64,000 nucleotides of DNA from Eutreptiella sp. 'Long Island Sound 2002' (taxonomy: Eukaryota; Euglenozoa; Euglenophyceae; Eutreptiales; Eutreptiaceae). Under the pieces are notes generated by a model, which saw only the letters and a program-made list of their open reading frames with translations, ran no database searches and was not told the origin of the DNA. The position numbers and the translations under genes were made by a program. Shown piece by piece: positions 45,271 to 55,398 of this stretch; the stretch's first letter is position 1, and every line of letters starts with the position of its first letter. Location: contig OZ038378.1 of the NCBI GenBank assembly GCA_964036045.1, positions 36,891,228 through 36,955,227 on the forward strand. The letters are read 5' to 3'.

Positions 45271-46005
45271 CCAGTCACTAGGCCATTATTGGAGGAAACA
45301 GCCATTTCGCGTCTTTGGCACGGGTTGTGAACGGCCCTAAGCAAGGCTAGAGACTGCAAAAAACATCCTTCCGTATCCTAGCATGCATATACTGTCACAA
45401 CATCCCCACTCGCACCCCTCAAAGTGGGTACCACGGGGTCACCGAGGTCGCCAAAACCGCCAACATACCAAAAATGGCTGAAAAGTGCATAAACTGCATA
45501 AGCGCTCGTCCCACTCCGCCCCATACAAACCCTATGGAGTCGGGACCCGGAAACACTTTTTCGGCTCAAAATCGGAAAAAACCAAAAGATTCATGATTTT
45601 TGACCCAAAAAAAGGGGGGGTCATTTTTGACCCCCCCCCCAAACCCCCACACCCCCCCCCTCCCTCAAAACCTGAAAAAAGTGGGTTTCAAGTGGGGGGG
45701 GGTCTGGGGGGGTCCGGACCAAAAACTCATTGGGGGATGCGTTTATTCGACAAAATAATGATTTTACAAGGGGTTAAACTAACAATTCAACCCCTTGGGG
45801 TAGGGTACGCGAATAGGCCCAAAAAGGCCAAAATCGGGGGGTATGTGGCGTTTTCCCCATATGTACGCCTGCCTGGCTTTGATCTAACAACCTCTGCGAG
45901 GTGATTTCAGCATTTCAGAACTGATGAGGGGTTTGTTTTAAAGCCGAAACGCCTATTGTGGCACATCACTTTGGGGATCATTGATCACGATACACATCCG
46001 CCTTG
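45137..46005. repeat. Direct duplication of 40756-41625, right copy
   Basis: Near-identical to the left copy. It continues at 46005 into the block also found at 14720 and 39870 (TGTATTGCTTGC onward), then a 10-bp A run near 46095. Confidence 0.85.
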
Positions 46006-46365
46006 TGTATTGCTTGCTGTCGCCGGTTGAGGCCTCCGTTGGCTTCCCGTTGGTGGTTGGACGGTATTTTGTCAAAAGGCTATTTTTTACCAAAAAAAAA
46101 ACACATGTAGGTATATATCATGTGATATCATATGTTGTGCAATATGCATAAGTATGTATATTCAGTGTACATAACATGCAGAAGTGGATCACATTTGACA
46201 TTTCGGATGGGACATCAAGCAAAAATGCTTCTTATGGTCTTCTGCTTTGCTCATATGGTGCTCTTTTGTGCGTACAATTTGTTTTGGGGTTGGAGAGTCA
46301 TGACTACTTGCAAGGGGGGGGGTAGTTAATGAGTATGGTGGCATGGGTGGAAGGTAGAAAGTCTC

Positions 46366-46436
46366 CGTATACTCCGAGTATACGGCCGTATACTTCCGAG
46401 TATACGGCCGTATACTTCCGAGTATACGGCAAGAAT
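46366..46436. repeat. GTATAC palindromic iterons (copy 3, variant)
   Basis: Six GTATAC hexamers with two 16-bp palindromes; linkers are TTCCGA rather than those at 14402. Confidence 0.88.
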
Positions 46437-46642
46437 ACTTCTCCAAGAGTTCGAGTATACTGACAAATACCTCAAAATGTGTGGATTACCACACACAGGT
46501 GTGGGTGTATGGAATTGGCTTTATGGTTTTTTGACCCCACCCCCCCCCTATTTTCAGGGTGCTAAACTCATTTTTTCATATCCCATGGGCACACGGAACG
46601 ACTAGGTGCGTGTGACAAAATGGCTATTTTGGGGGGGTATTC

Positions 46643-47428
46643 TTGGTATGCCAGGTTATGCTCACCATACAACCATGCAAAAATACGTGGCAGCGGGTAA
46701 AACATTGTTACTCGACGGATGGTTGGACCCCCCACCCCCCCTTGTTTTACCCGAGTAACAAAAGACGCCGTGAAACATTCCCTAATGTCCAAGGAAAAAG
46801 TCTTGCAATGTCACGAATGGTTCCAAACGGTGCCCATATAGGAAAGTCTCATAATATCCCAAATGGCCGGCACCATCTTTCCATCCGGGCATTGAAGGGG
46901 TGCATGAGGACAACATGCACTTGGGAGCATGTGATGGCAATGCGTAGGACCATCACACCTTACCTGTCCAAGGGGAGGGTATTGGAGGTGGCCGCTAAAG
47001 GGGGTACGCAGACATGTGGGTTGGTGGAATTGCATGATATCATCACCACCATGGTTGCATGTGCCCATGCTGAGGACAGCATTCGGAAGTATGAGGAAAA
47101 TACACATTTGGCTGTTGTAATCTGTTCTGATGCCCCTCTTTTTCATAATGCTAGTGCCACACGCTGTGACGTGTTTGTGGACCTATGGGAGGATAGGGGG
47201 GCACACCATGATGGTCAGGCGTGGGCCTCATTGTGGGTTTTTGATGGGTGGGATGATATGGCCCATCTGCAAAGGATGGATGCCGTGGGGAAATTGAATG
47301 ACCAAGTCAAAAAACTTGAAGCAGAGGGCGGAATAGAAATTGGGGGAACTTCCAAGAAATTATTGTGTTTTAAAAGTGGGGATGGGAAAGTCATGATGTC
47401 GGGTTCGTGTGGGAAATGTTGGAATTGA
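46643..47428 (+). CDS. Unidentified ORF, possibly transposon-associated, probably a fragment
   Basis: A 261-codon frame ending TGA at 47426. The second half is the more protein-like: HLAVVICSDAPLF, CDVFVDLWED, ASLWVFDGWDDMAHLQ, then helical LNDQVKKLEAEGGIE, a basic/acid strand, and a closing SGSCGKCW. I do not recognise the family. The pattern of an Asp-containing strand, a domain of about 60 residues and a C-terminal CxxC recalls uncharacterised proteins encoded near DNA transposons in protists, and loosely the partial exon at 1-601. The first 90 codons look like translated spacer. Its 3' end meets the truncated Penelope-like element, whose minus-strand frame overlaps it by about 210 bp; that overlap is likely chance. 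Confidence 0.4.
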   Translation: MVCQVMLTIQPCKNTWQRVKHCYSTDGWTPHPPLFYPSNKRRRETFPNVQGKSLAMSRMVPNGAHIGKSHNIPNGRHHLSIRALKGCMRTTCTWEHVMAMRRTITPYLSKGRVLEVAAKGGTQTCGLVELHDIITTMVACAHAEDSIRKYEENTHLAVVICSDAPLFHNASATRCDVFVDLWEDRGAHHDGQAWASLWVFDGWDDMAHLQRMDAVGKLNDQVKKLEAEGGIEIGGTSKKLLCFKSGDGKVMMSGSCGKCWN

Positions 47429-50400
47429 AATCTCTTATGCAAATGTTTGAGTGCGGGGACAATGTCATCCCGTGGGATCTCTGGAAACATTTCTTTAATG
47501 TCCAGTTCTAGCCACTGAAAATCACCTGGCAAATCCCGGATTTTCTGTGCCCATGTACGTACACATCCCAACAGATCTTTCATGGCAATAATTTCTCTTG
47601 GCATCAAAAACTTTATGGACAGTTTCCAGAAAACTGTCAGAGCTCTTCCCATCAGGGAGCACAGTGTTTTCAACGCATGTGTGGCATTAGTCACCACCTC
47701 TCTGCCCTTGATGACCGGTGGGGTGTCGCACTCATGTGATTTAAACTTAAACAGATACTGTGAATTGGGTGCCGGGCATAATTTAAAGCGTGTCTGCTCC
47801 GGCGCCCGTTCTCTGCAGTAGGCCTCTATGGTCATCAGGAGTACAGGGTTAGCTTTCGGTCCTGACACTTCTGGATGCAACAGTGGCACTGAAGACGTGA
47901 TTGGGGTACTCACAGGATCCGGTTCGTCACAGTCAATGGCTGTGGCAGCAGTATTGCACTGAAGTATGCTGGAAACTTTGTTACAATACCACAACAGTTT
48001 CTCATATTTTTCGTTTCGGACTGGACCTACAGGTGTAAAAATCAGCAAAATATCATAAACCCATTCCATTACCGTCCAATGGGACCGTATCAGGGACTCC
48101 ACGTCGCCGACGTCCAGGTGCTGATAGATAAGCTTGCGCATATCGTATCCCAATTGAAAAATCGGTGGTGGTGGTTGCTCACCTGACGACACAGTTGCAT
48201 CGGGTGCAGGGAGTGAGGATCCTGTATACGACAAGGGGTCAGGATATGGGAGGCAGGAACATTGTGGTGCCTTATTAGCCTTAGTAAGCCTGGGGTCACG
48301 TCTCTTGTAGTAACCCTTGCGAGATAGCAAACCCCTGGTTAGAGACCTATCTGCATGCTGACCATATCCCTTGTGATAATTGTGCAACTTGGTCTCTGCC
48401 TTACAGATTGCGGCATTCCAAAAAGACCGTGCCAGACCAGTCATGGGGGGTAGTCTGCTGAGGGGCTCACGAGCTTTTTTCAGACGCTCAACACCTCGCT
48501 GCAGTAAATGCTCCGCGACCGGGTACTTGTGGTTGGGTTGAAACTTCCTACCGTTGACAAACGCTTTCGCCGCTGTCACAGTGTACGCACATACCTCATA
48601 AGCAGCATGTGACGCGCTGTGGCAGCGAGACAGCTCAGTGAAACGCTTCCCTGCCTGCAGGAAACCTTTATGCAGCTGTGGCAGGAACATGTATTTACAA
48701 CAGGCATATAGCACCGTGGTTACTTTATCAAACATACCCAACACCCAGTGTTGTGGCAGGCGACCCACAGACCGTTTGATCTCAGACACATGGTGAATTG
48801 ATGGGGTATTTCTCAGCATCGTGCGGTATTCACCATCTACGAGCCCCATGGTTTCCGCTATAACCTCCATACGATGGGGTTTCTCGAGGCCATGTATGGT
48901 GCTGAGTGCTTTATTCAATTCTAGCACCAAAGACCTGGAAACCGACCTCCAGCTCGGCAGCAATGGATTTTTGAGGGTCTGATGGAAAAGAGAGGGTGAC
49001 AGAGTAGGGTCGAACTTGGACACCCAGGAGAAATCCCTAGTAAAAACATGACCATGTACAAGCGGTAAACCAAATTTGGCATGCATATGCTGGCAGTTGC
49101 AGATGTTTGGATGTTGCGCCTGCAAGACGTCATGAACCAGTCTGTCAGTCGTGATCTGTGGTCTGTACGATTGACAGAAATCACCGAAACGTGGTGTGGA
49201 GGGGCGTACACAATATACAGAAGATGCCAGAAAATGGCGGTACAACTCGGGCAATTTTTCATGGGACAGAAACACTCGCTGGATATGGTTTGTCACCGCA
49301 CGTTTCAGTGCAGGGGACAGCAAAGGGATTCTCACACAGATCGTTCTGTGTAGTGTAGTTCCGGTATCCCTCTTAATATGCTCCTTAGCTTTTTGGTATA
49401 CAAGGGACGCTAACTGGCTGTCACAGACACGTCGTGTATCAAGGACCAACTGCAGCTTCTCCGCCGGTGTCAGCACGCTGTGCCTGGTCTGCACAAAATT
49501 ATTTGCTGCCTGTTCCACCGTTTGATTATGAGGGAGCGCTGCTGCCTGTTTGCGTTTCCCCGCAAAACTCTTTACCCTAGACAGCCATTCCCACCTCGGT
49601 TGTCGCAAATCAGGGATTTGGCGGTTCAGGAGATGGGTTTTCCCGAAACGGTGCATCCAGTAAGTTTCACGGGCATTAGCATTTACATGCGACACTCGTT
49701 CAAGTAGGGTCATTTGGATGGAACCGAAACCATGTTTCTGAATCCACTCGTACAGTGGTACTCGCTGCCTGCGGTTACTTTTGAGGAGATGAAAATCGCG
49801 CGCAGCACGGATATGTTCCTGGTACCCTTGAAAAGGGTCACGCTCTCCAAACTTTGCGCCGCATTGGCCTATGTACACCTGGTTGTCAGCTGGGCACCAC
49901 AGGATATATATCCATGTGCCTTCCATGGACAGTGCGGCTTGCGTTTTTCGCCAGGTAAAGATTTTCCTAGCTGTATCAGTACGGCAGTAGCATAGGGCTC
50001 GGTTGATTCGCTCCAGGGAGTGATCAACACCATGCCACTTAAAATTAGACCGCACCACCCTTCGTCGCGGATCCCAGGAAGCCCCTAGTTGCTGATTCCT
50101 CAGTGCCGCCTCCTTAGCAAAAACGGTCTGGAAATACTGGGAGATAGCAGGGGAGAATTCACGTATGGGCATAATCCACGGAGGTATACGGCACACGTAG
50201 CCACCATGTTTCTGAACCAGTCTGCCAAAACCCTGGTAAAAAGTGCTGGAGACCAGATGGTAGCGACAGTGCATACCAGGCAAGATCATCCACCATTGGC
50301 ATAAACCATCTCCTGTAAAACCTCGGGGCATAGTTGACACAACCTTACGGATAGAGATTTGTGACGCCAATTTGATGGCGTACCCTTGGGTTTCCCATCG

Positions 50401-51402
50401 GTGCAATGTATCAGAAAAGGTGTTTGAGAGAGGGATTAGAGCCAGGTAGCTTTGACTCACAGGTGGTGTAACAAAGAACTGGCTCAAATGTGATACAGTG
50501 AGCACTATACAAGTCGAAGTCATGCTGTGGAATGCGGGCAGCATGACAGAGCAGGAATACCTGATGTCAGCCGGTGAAAACGGTTTTGGGATGAAAGGTG
50601 ATTCCGCCTGGTGTAGAACCCCATCACTACAAGAGCCTGTAGACCAAACGGATCCCATGATGATGTCAGTGCATCCAAAAACTGTTTCCAGCGTCTCCCA
50701 TAGGGTGTCAGAAATGGAAATAGACGTGGTTGTCGATGCCAGCATCTGAAGGCACAGAGCCTGAACATCTGAGAAAAATAATTGTATGCTGGTGGGCTTG
50801 ACCTGTGACCAGGAGAATATACATCTGTTGGAGCACCATTTGCCCCACAGCCCTGCCAGTGCTGTGTGTTTTTGCAGTGCTCTCCAAAAACATACCACAT
50901 GCGGGTACGCCTCTGCATGGTGGTGGGAGATGGGAAAATGCACTGGGAAAACCTGGCGTTGCAAAAAATGGGGTATGTGGTATGCAGTCAAAGTAATGTA
51001 TTCACAAGCATCATGGAACTCGATCAGAAGTTCCTCCTGCTGCCGTTGCAGTCTCTGAACCTCAGCAATGTACTGCGTGTACAGGGATACCTGCTGTACT
51101 TTTGGCAGTGTAGGTGGTCGATGTCGAAGCAGGTTTTCAAATATGCTACGAGAAGCATAATACGAAGGGGAATCACTAGACAAAGTGCCATACGGTGCAA
51201 AAGCCGTATGTATATCAAACAGTGCAGACAAAACAGACTTACAGACAGTCGCAATCATAAGTACCATGGGTTCATTGCACGAAATGATGCTGCATTTAGC
51301 AGCTGCAATATCACGCACGCCAACAAAATTAGACAGCAAGCCATCCCATATGGGCCACACCCCAGATGTGTCCGGGTTGTTACCTGCTGGCGGGTCTGGG
51401 AG
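47429..51402 (-). CDS. Penelope-like ORF2: GIY-YIG endonuclease plus start of RT (truncated)
   Basis: The frame runs from the UGA at 51403-51405 to 47215, but the last 70 codons (below 47429) are antisense of another ORF and not RT-like. The GIY-YIG domain is at about residues 480-570 of the ORF (WIYILW, VYIGQCGAKF, HIRAARDF, ARETYWMHRFGKTHLLNRQ) and would nick the target. Around residues 720-760 a CNCQHMHAKFGLPLVHGHVF cluster may bind metal. The RT palm begins near 1200 (FKLCPAP, VIKGREVV) and reaches motif A (WLELDIKEMFPEIPRDDI, about 47470-47520) before it is cut off. No ATG is needed if the upstream UGA is read through; otherwise an internal start is used. Confidence 0.8.
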
Positions 51403-52377
51403 TCACTCCATCGCAGCAACCTGGTTGATAATCTCGTTCCGCTTGGCAATCATGTTCTGTATGTAGCTGTTCATGGACCCCATAGCAGTGGTAGCTGCCT
51501 CCACTTCCCGGAACACCCAGTTCTTAGTGCTGAAATGCTCCAAGTCGGTGAGTGTCCCATTCTCATAGGGTACGAAGCCAACGTTGCGACTCTGAATGTC
51601 CGAAACTTGCCCATGGAGCACAATGTACCCAGTATCATCATCGTTCGGATGCACCAGGTACAGGTTCTCCCCCTTTTGGACACGTTTCGCTTGGCCTTTC
51701 ATGACGTGCTTAGCAGCATAGTCGAATTCACCAATGGTGTGCCATTCCCTGGATGATTCAAGGTCAGGCACCTTCTGGGCCGACGCCATTTGTCCCAGTT
51801 GCCCCACTACCGACGTAATTCGGGTATTCGTTCCTTCGATGCGGTCATGCAAATCCTGCATACGCTTTTCTTGATCTGCCTGTCGCTGCCGTAGCGCCAC
51901 AAACTCGGGATCATCAGATCTCGCAGGCTCGTCGACACGCGGGCGTTTACACTTTTGTTGCTCCTCCTCGGTTCGTGGTTGAACCATCACCGGATCTCCC
52001 ACTTGGCATACTTGGAGTGCTCCTGAGGCATCGGTAAAACACATCCCGCCTAATAATAATTTCGCTGTCTTTGCATCGTCCTCGTTAGCAAATTCAACAA
52101 ACACACATCCGTCCCATGGATCCGAGGGGAACCACGAAATAAACCCACGGAGTCCTTTGAACCTCTCGGCGAAATCCTTTTCTTCCACTCTTGAGCACAC
52201 GAAAGTTCCCCATCTGAGCCTCCACACCTTGGGTGGCGTTGGTGGCGGAATATCAAGCGTCGGTAGCGGTGATTGTTGTGTAAACCCCATATTTTGCATC
52301 ATCGGTTGCACGCTCGGAGGCTGCGCACCTTGTCCTTGATTGCTTTGACCGAATATGGGGCGTTGTAGATGTGCCAT
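51403..52377 (-). CDS. Penelope-like ORF1: RRM-like nucleic-acid-binding protein
   Basis: A 324-codon frame from ATG 52377 to TGA 51403. After a Gln/Pro-rich N terminus, residues about 48-110 (WGTFVCSRVEE, GFISWF, GCVFVEFANEDDAKTAKLLL) have the beta-alpha-beta-beta pattern and closing VFVEF strand of an RNA recognition motif. A coiled coil follows (about 155-200) and then a Tyr/Asp-rich segment (YLVHPNDDDTGYIVLHGQVS). It ends ATG GAG TGA, and the same frame continues open into ORF2, so ORF1 and ORF2 may be one polyprotein. Confidence 0.65.
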   Translation of the reverse strand: MAHLQRPIFGQSNQGQGAQPPSVQPMMQNMGFTQQSPLPTLDIPPPTPPKVWRLRWGTFVCSRVEEKDFAERFKGLRGFISWFPSDPWDGCVFVEFANEDDAKTAKLLLGGMCFTDASGALQVCQVGDPVMVQPRTEEEQQKCKRPRVDEPARSDDPEFVALRQRQADQEKRMQDLHDRIEGTNTRITSVVGQLGQMASAQKVPDLESSREWHTIGEFDYAAKHVMKGQAKRVQKGENLYLVHPNDDDTGYIVLHGQVSDIQSRNVGFVPYENGTLTDLEHFSTKNWVFREVEAATTAMGSMNSYIQNMIAKRNEIINQVAAME

Positions 52378-53123
52378 TCCTCTAGTGACAAACTCGGCAT
52401 TGATGAGGCCAGCAGTAAGAAAAAAACACTGCCATGTCTTTCTTGGAGGGCTTGATCCAGGCTAAGCCCCCCTTAAAACCCTTTGTTGATGCTAAGACAA
52501 ACTTAAGTGTTTTTATCTCTCTTTAGTTGTTTAAAGTACACTTTCTCAAAGTAACTAGGGTTGTGACCCTAGCCCCCCCCATGAAGTTCACCCCTACCAC
52601 TCAACTGAGCGGAGGTACCTTCCTTCATGGAGGACATACCAAAATAAAACATGCATTTCATGCTTGTTGGCCTTGGAGGTTAAGCCTAGTGGTCTCCCAC
52701 CCCAAGACCCCTATACTCAATTGTCTCTACCACTTATTGTGGTCTTACTTTGTAACTGTTTCTGAATTCAGTTGCTTGGCCAAGTCATTTTCTGTGTGGT
52801 CCTGACATCTATGCCTCTCAGTCCTAACCAGCAGCATTTCACCCAAAAGAGTGCACATGAAGTGCCTAATGCAACCTCTGAGGCTAGAGTCTGACCAATT
52901 TTCATATAAAATCGTTTGTATTATCCATTTGTGATTGAATCTATGTGTATAAACCTGCTTTGTCTATCTGCAGCCCTTCTGTGTTACACTGGATTCCAAA
53001 ACCAATCATTGATTCGATCCACATCCTCTTATTGCTCTACTTGCTGCTTTGGTTTGGGTTTTCAACTACAAAACGTGCAGGACATCATCAAAATATCTAG
53101 GGCATAAAGCAAGGACATCTTTC
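52378..53123 (+). other. Probable 5' LTR/leader of Ty3-III (boundary not determinable)
   Basis: This sequence ends directly at the Ty3-III primer-binding site, so its right part must be the 5' LTR. The 3' LTR is not in the window, so the left boundary cannot be set. No credible ORF. Confidence 0.5.
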
Positions 53124-53136
53124 TGGTAGCAGAGAC
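53124..53136 (+). other. Ty3-III primer-binding site, initiator tRNA-Met type
   Basis: TGGTAGCAGAGAC differs from the Ty3-I and Ty3-II sites at one base (position 12). Unlike those, it is outside the gag frame, 70 bp upstream of the gag ATG. Confidence 0.8.
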
Positions 53137-53205
53137 AGTCCCTTGTGACCTTTTGAACCGACCCTGAGAAGAAGTGCAGAACAAAAGCTCAACAACAAGT
53201 TCATC

Positions 53206-55398
53206 ATGTCCACGCCAAGCGTCAGGACCTGGCCTATCCGAACTGTCCAAGTACAAATCGGCAGCATGGCCCACCCAATGAGTGAACCACCTTACCGAGC
53301 TCCACATCATCTCAGTGGCGCATCTGGGTCCCAAGGAGATCCAGAACGCACAAGGGCGGAAGAGAATAAAGGCCTTACCACCGAGGCCTTAGCAGCACAC
53401 GGTGGAGACAGCTACAGTCACCTCCACAGACGTGTAGCTGCCTCAATATCAAGATCAAATTGTCCAGCTTCATCCTCAACTGCCATTGAAGGACCTGAGG
53501 AGTATGAGGAGCTGAAGAAGAAGATGGATGAGTACATCCTACATGACGAGTACTACAAATCCATCCGTGGGGAAGATGGAGAGGAGCCATTGGCTGTACA
53601 TGGATCCATACCACGTACAGACCTAGGGTCCTACGCACACTCTGGTCCTCCGTCCACTGCATCCCTGCCAAGACGACTAAGACCTGAGTATCCAAAACCA
53701 TGTTGTCCAACCCCAAGGGCTCCCGAAGTGGGCCCAACACGAGTCGAAGAACAACATCATCCAAGGCCAGCCTACGGTGCCCTGGATCACACGGCCGAGC
53801 TGTTGGCCAAACTACTGTCTGGATCAGGAGATCCAGATGTGACGGCCCTATCGGAGGCCATTAAGGCTAAACTGGGTATTGCAGAACCCTTACCCAAGCC
53901 TGAGTTGCCCTCTCTCTCTCCAGGACTGAGTACCCTGGCCGAAGATCTCAAGAGATCAAGGGTCTCAAGGCTGTTGCCTAAGGTTACCTGCCCCAGCCCC
54001 TTTCACCCCCGTGCCAGGACAGTGCCTATGGCTGATCTACAGGACGTGCCTGTCACAGAGATCGATAGAAGAGGCCTGTCAGCCCTGGCACCTCTTGCCG
54101 GCGTGTCGCCTTCAGGCCTAACTCCGGGGGGTGGGAAGACGGGCAGACCAATTGCCCAGGCGAACATCCAGTTGGAACTGCCGGAGTTCGACCCTAAAAA
54201 TCTGCCTGAATGGGCAGAAGAATTTGCAGAGTTCCTTTTGTTGACTGGCCAATCCCATGTGGATGTGGCCACCAAATGTTCACTACTAAAACGCTCGTGC
54301 AAAAAGAAATTTTTGCAAAAACAGGTCAAACAGATTGTGAAAACCTGTTCTACCTGGGCAGAGGTACTCCTGAGGTTAGAGAAAACATTCCCAGTCTATG
54401 AGACTGACCTCAGCGTACGCACACAGATCGAGGAGCTACCTATGCTCCCGGAGTTTCCATCCGCTGCGCGAATTTCTGAGTATGTGTGCGACTTGGAGTA
54501 CTTGTTTTCGAGGATGAATGTGGGCTCCTACGGAGCCACTGAGCCCCACCTGTGGCTCATGAGTAAGATCCCCCAGCGTACGTGGGATGATTGCCGCTCC
54601 ACCTCTGAGAGGAAGAGCAGGACCCACTCGTACGATGAACTGGTGGATCTCTTGATTGAGCTAGCTCTTGAGAGAGAGAATGACTCCCACATGGAGAAAT
54701 TCCTCAAGAAGCATTTGGGAAGACCTGGTACCCCTACCCCCGAGCGTGGAGAAGGGAAGGGACATAAAAATCCCACTAACACCAACCAGGGAGGTGGTAA
54801 AGGGAGGGGCAACCTACGTGCCATGAACGAGGTTCAACCTGATGCAGGCACACCCCCCCTGTTTTACTGCCGACCTGTCAATGACAAGGGGGGACCTTGT
54901 CATGCCTCTGACTGCGATCTCCGCAGTGGCTGTATGCTGCAGATGAAACGTCAGCAGCACACCAAAGATGGGAAACAGGTGACCCATCAGGACCATTTCA
55001 GGTGTACCATCACCTGTGGTTACTGTGGCAAACGTCGTCACTACGAGGACGAATGCCACATCAAGAAACGCGAGAGTGACAAACTCAAGCGTCAGGAGGC
55101 GGAGCGCCAGAAGACCCAGACGTCCGCTAGAAATCCCCCGAACGGGGATAAAGGTGGTAAAGGAGGTGGCAAAGGGGGTGGCAAAGCTGGACCCCCTAAC
55201 CCCCAGAGGCGCTCATCAGCGCCCGTGGCTACACCCACTCCTGCTGCTACACCCGCTCCCGCAGTTGACCCCAAGAAACGCCCCCAAGGGGATGACGCTA
55301 CCCCTGAGGGGAATAATTCTAAGAAGAGGCGCTTGGCCTGGATGGCCAAGTCCCTCATGGCTGCAGGGGTGGATGTGAAATTCCCTGATGAGGAATAG
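53206..55398 (+). CDS. gag: Ty3-III gag polyprotein
   Basis: 730 codons from ATG 53206 to TAG 55396-55398. Residues 320-530 resemble a retrotransposon capsid (LPEFDPKNLPEWAEEFAEFL, then helices to about 500). A CCHC zinc knuckle CGYCGKRRHYEDEC lies at about 605-620, preceded by another Cys/His-rich stretch (FYCRPVNDKGGPCHASDCD). The tail is Gly/Lys-rich (GGKGGGKGGGKAG) and ends DEE before TAG. Pol follows in the same frame. Confidence 0.88.
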   Translation: MSTPSVRTWPIRTVQVQIGSMAHPMSEPPYRAPHHLSGASGSQGDPERTRAEENKGLTTEALAAHGGDSYSHLHRRVAASISRSNCPASSSTAIEGPEEYEELKKKMDEYILHDEYYKSIRGEDGEEPLAVHGSIPRTDLGSYAHSGPPSTASLPRRLRPEYPKPCCPTPRAPEVGPTRVEEQHHPRPAYGALDHTAELLAKLLSGSGDPDVTALSEAIKAKLGIAEPLPKPELPSLSPGLSTLAEDLKRSRVSRLLPKVTCPSPFHPRARTVPMADLQDVPVTEIDRRGLSALAPLAGVSPSGLTPGGGKTGRPIAQANIQLELPEFDPKNLPEWAEEFAEFLLLTGQSHVDVATKCSLLKRSCKKKFLQKQVKQIVKTCSTWAEVLLRLEKTFPVYETDLSVRTQIEELPMLPEFPSAARISEYVCDLEYLFSRMNVGSYGATEPHLWLMSKIPQRTWDDCRSTSERKSRTHSYDELVDLLIELALERENDSHMEKFLKKHLGRPGTPTPERGEGKGHKNPTNTNQGGGKGRGNLRAMNEVQPDAGTPPLFYCRPVNDKGGPCHASDCDLRSGCMLQMKRQQHTKDGKQVTHQDHFRCTITCGYCGKRRHYEDECHIKKRESDKLKRQEAERQKTQTSARNPPNGDKGGKGGGKGGGKAGPPNPQRRSSAPVATPTPAATPAPAVDPKKRPQGDDATPEGNNSKKRRLAWMAKSLMAAGVDVKFPDEE

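Larger units (their letters stand above)
47429..52377 (-). mobile_element. Penelope-like element with internal GIY-YIG (Chlamys-type), 3' truncated
   Basis: Two minus-strand ORFs in one frame, an RRM-like ORF1 and a large ORF2 with GIY-YIG upstream of RT. This order matches the N-terminal-endonuclease Penelope-like clade known from green algae, protists and invertebrates. Homology stops after RT motif A near 47430; the catalytic YxDD part and 3' end are missing. Flanking terminal repeats are not apparent. Confidence 0.8.

Noticed and set aside
47215-47428. C-terminal 70 codons of the minus-strand Penelope-like frame
   Set aside because: The peptide has no RT motifs and is antisense to the 46643-47428 ORF; RT homology ends near 47430.
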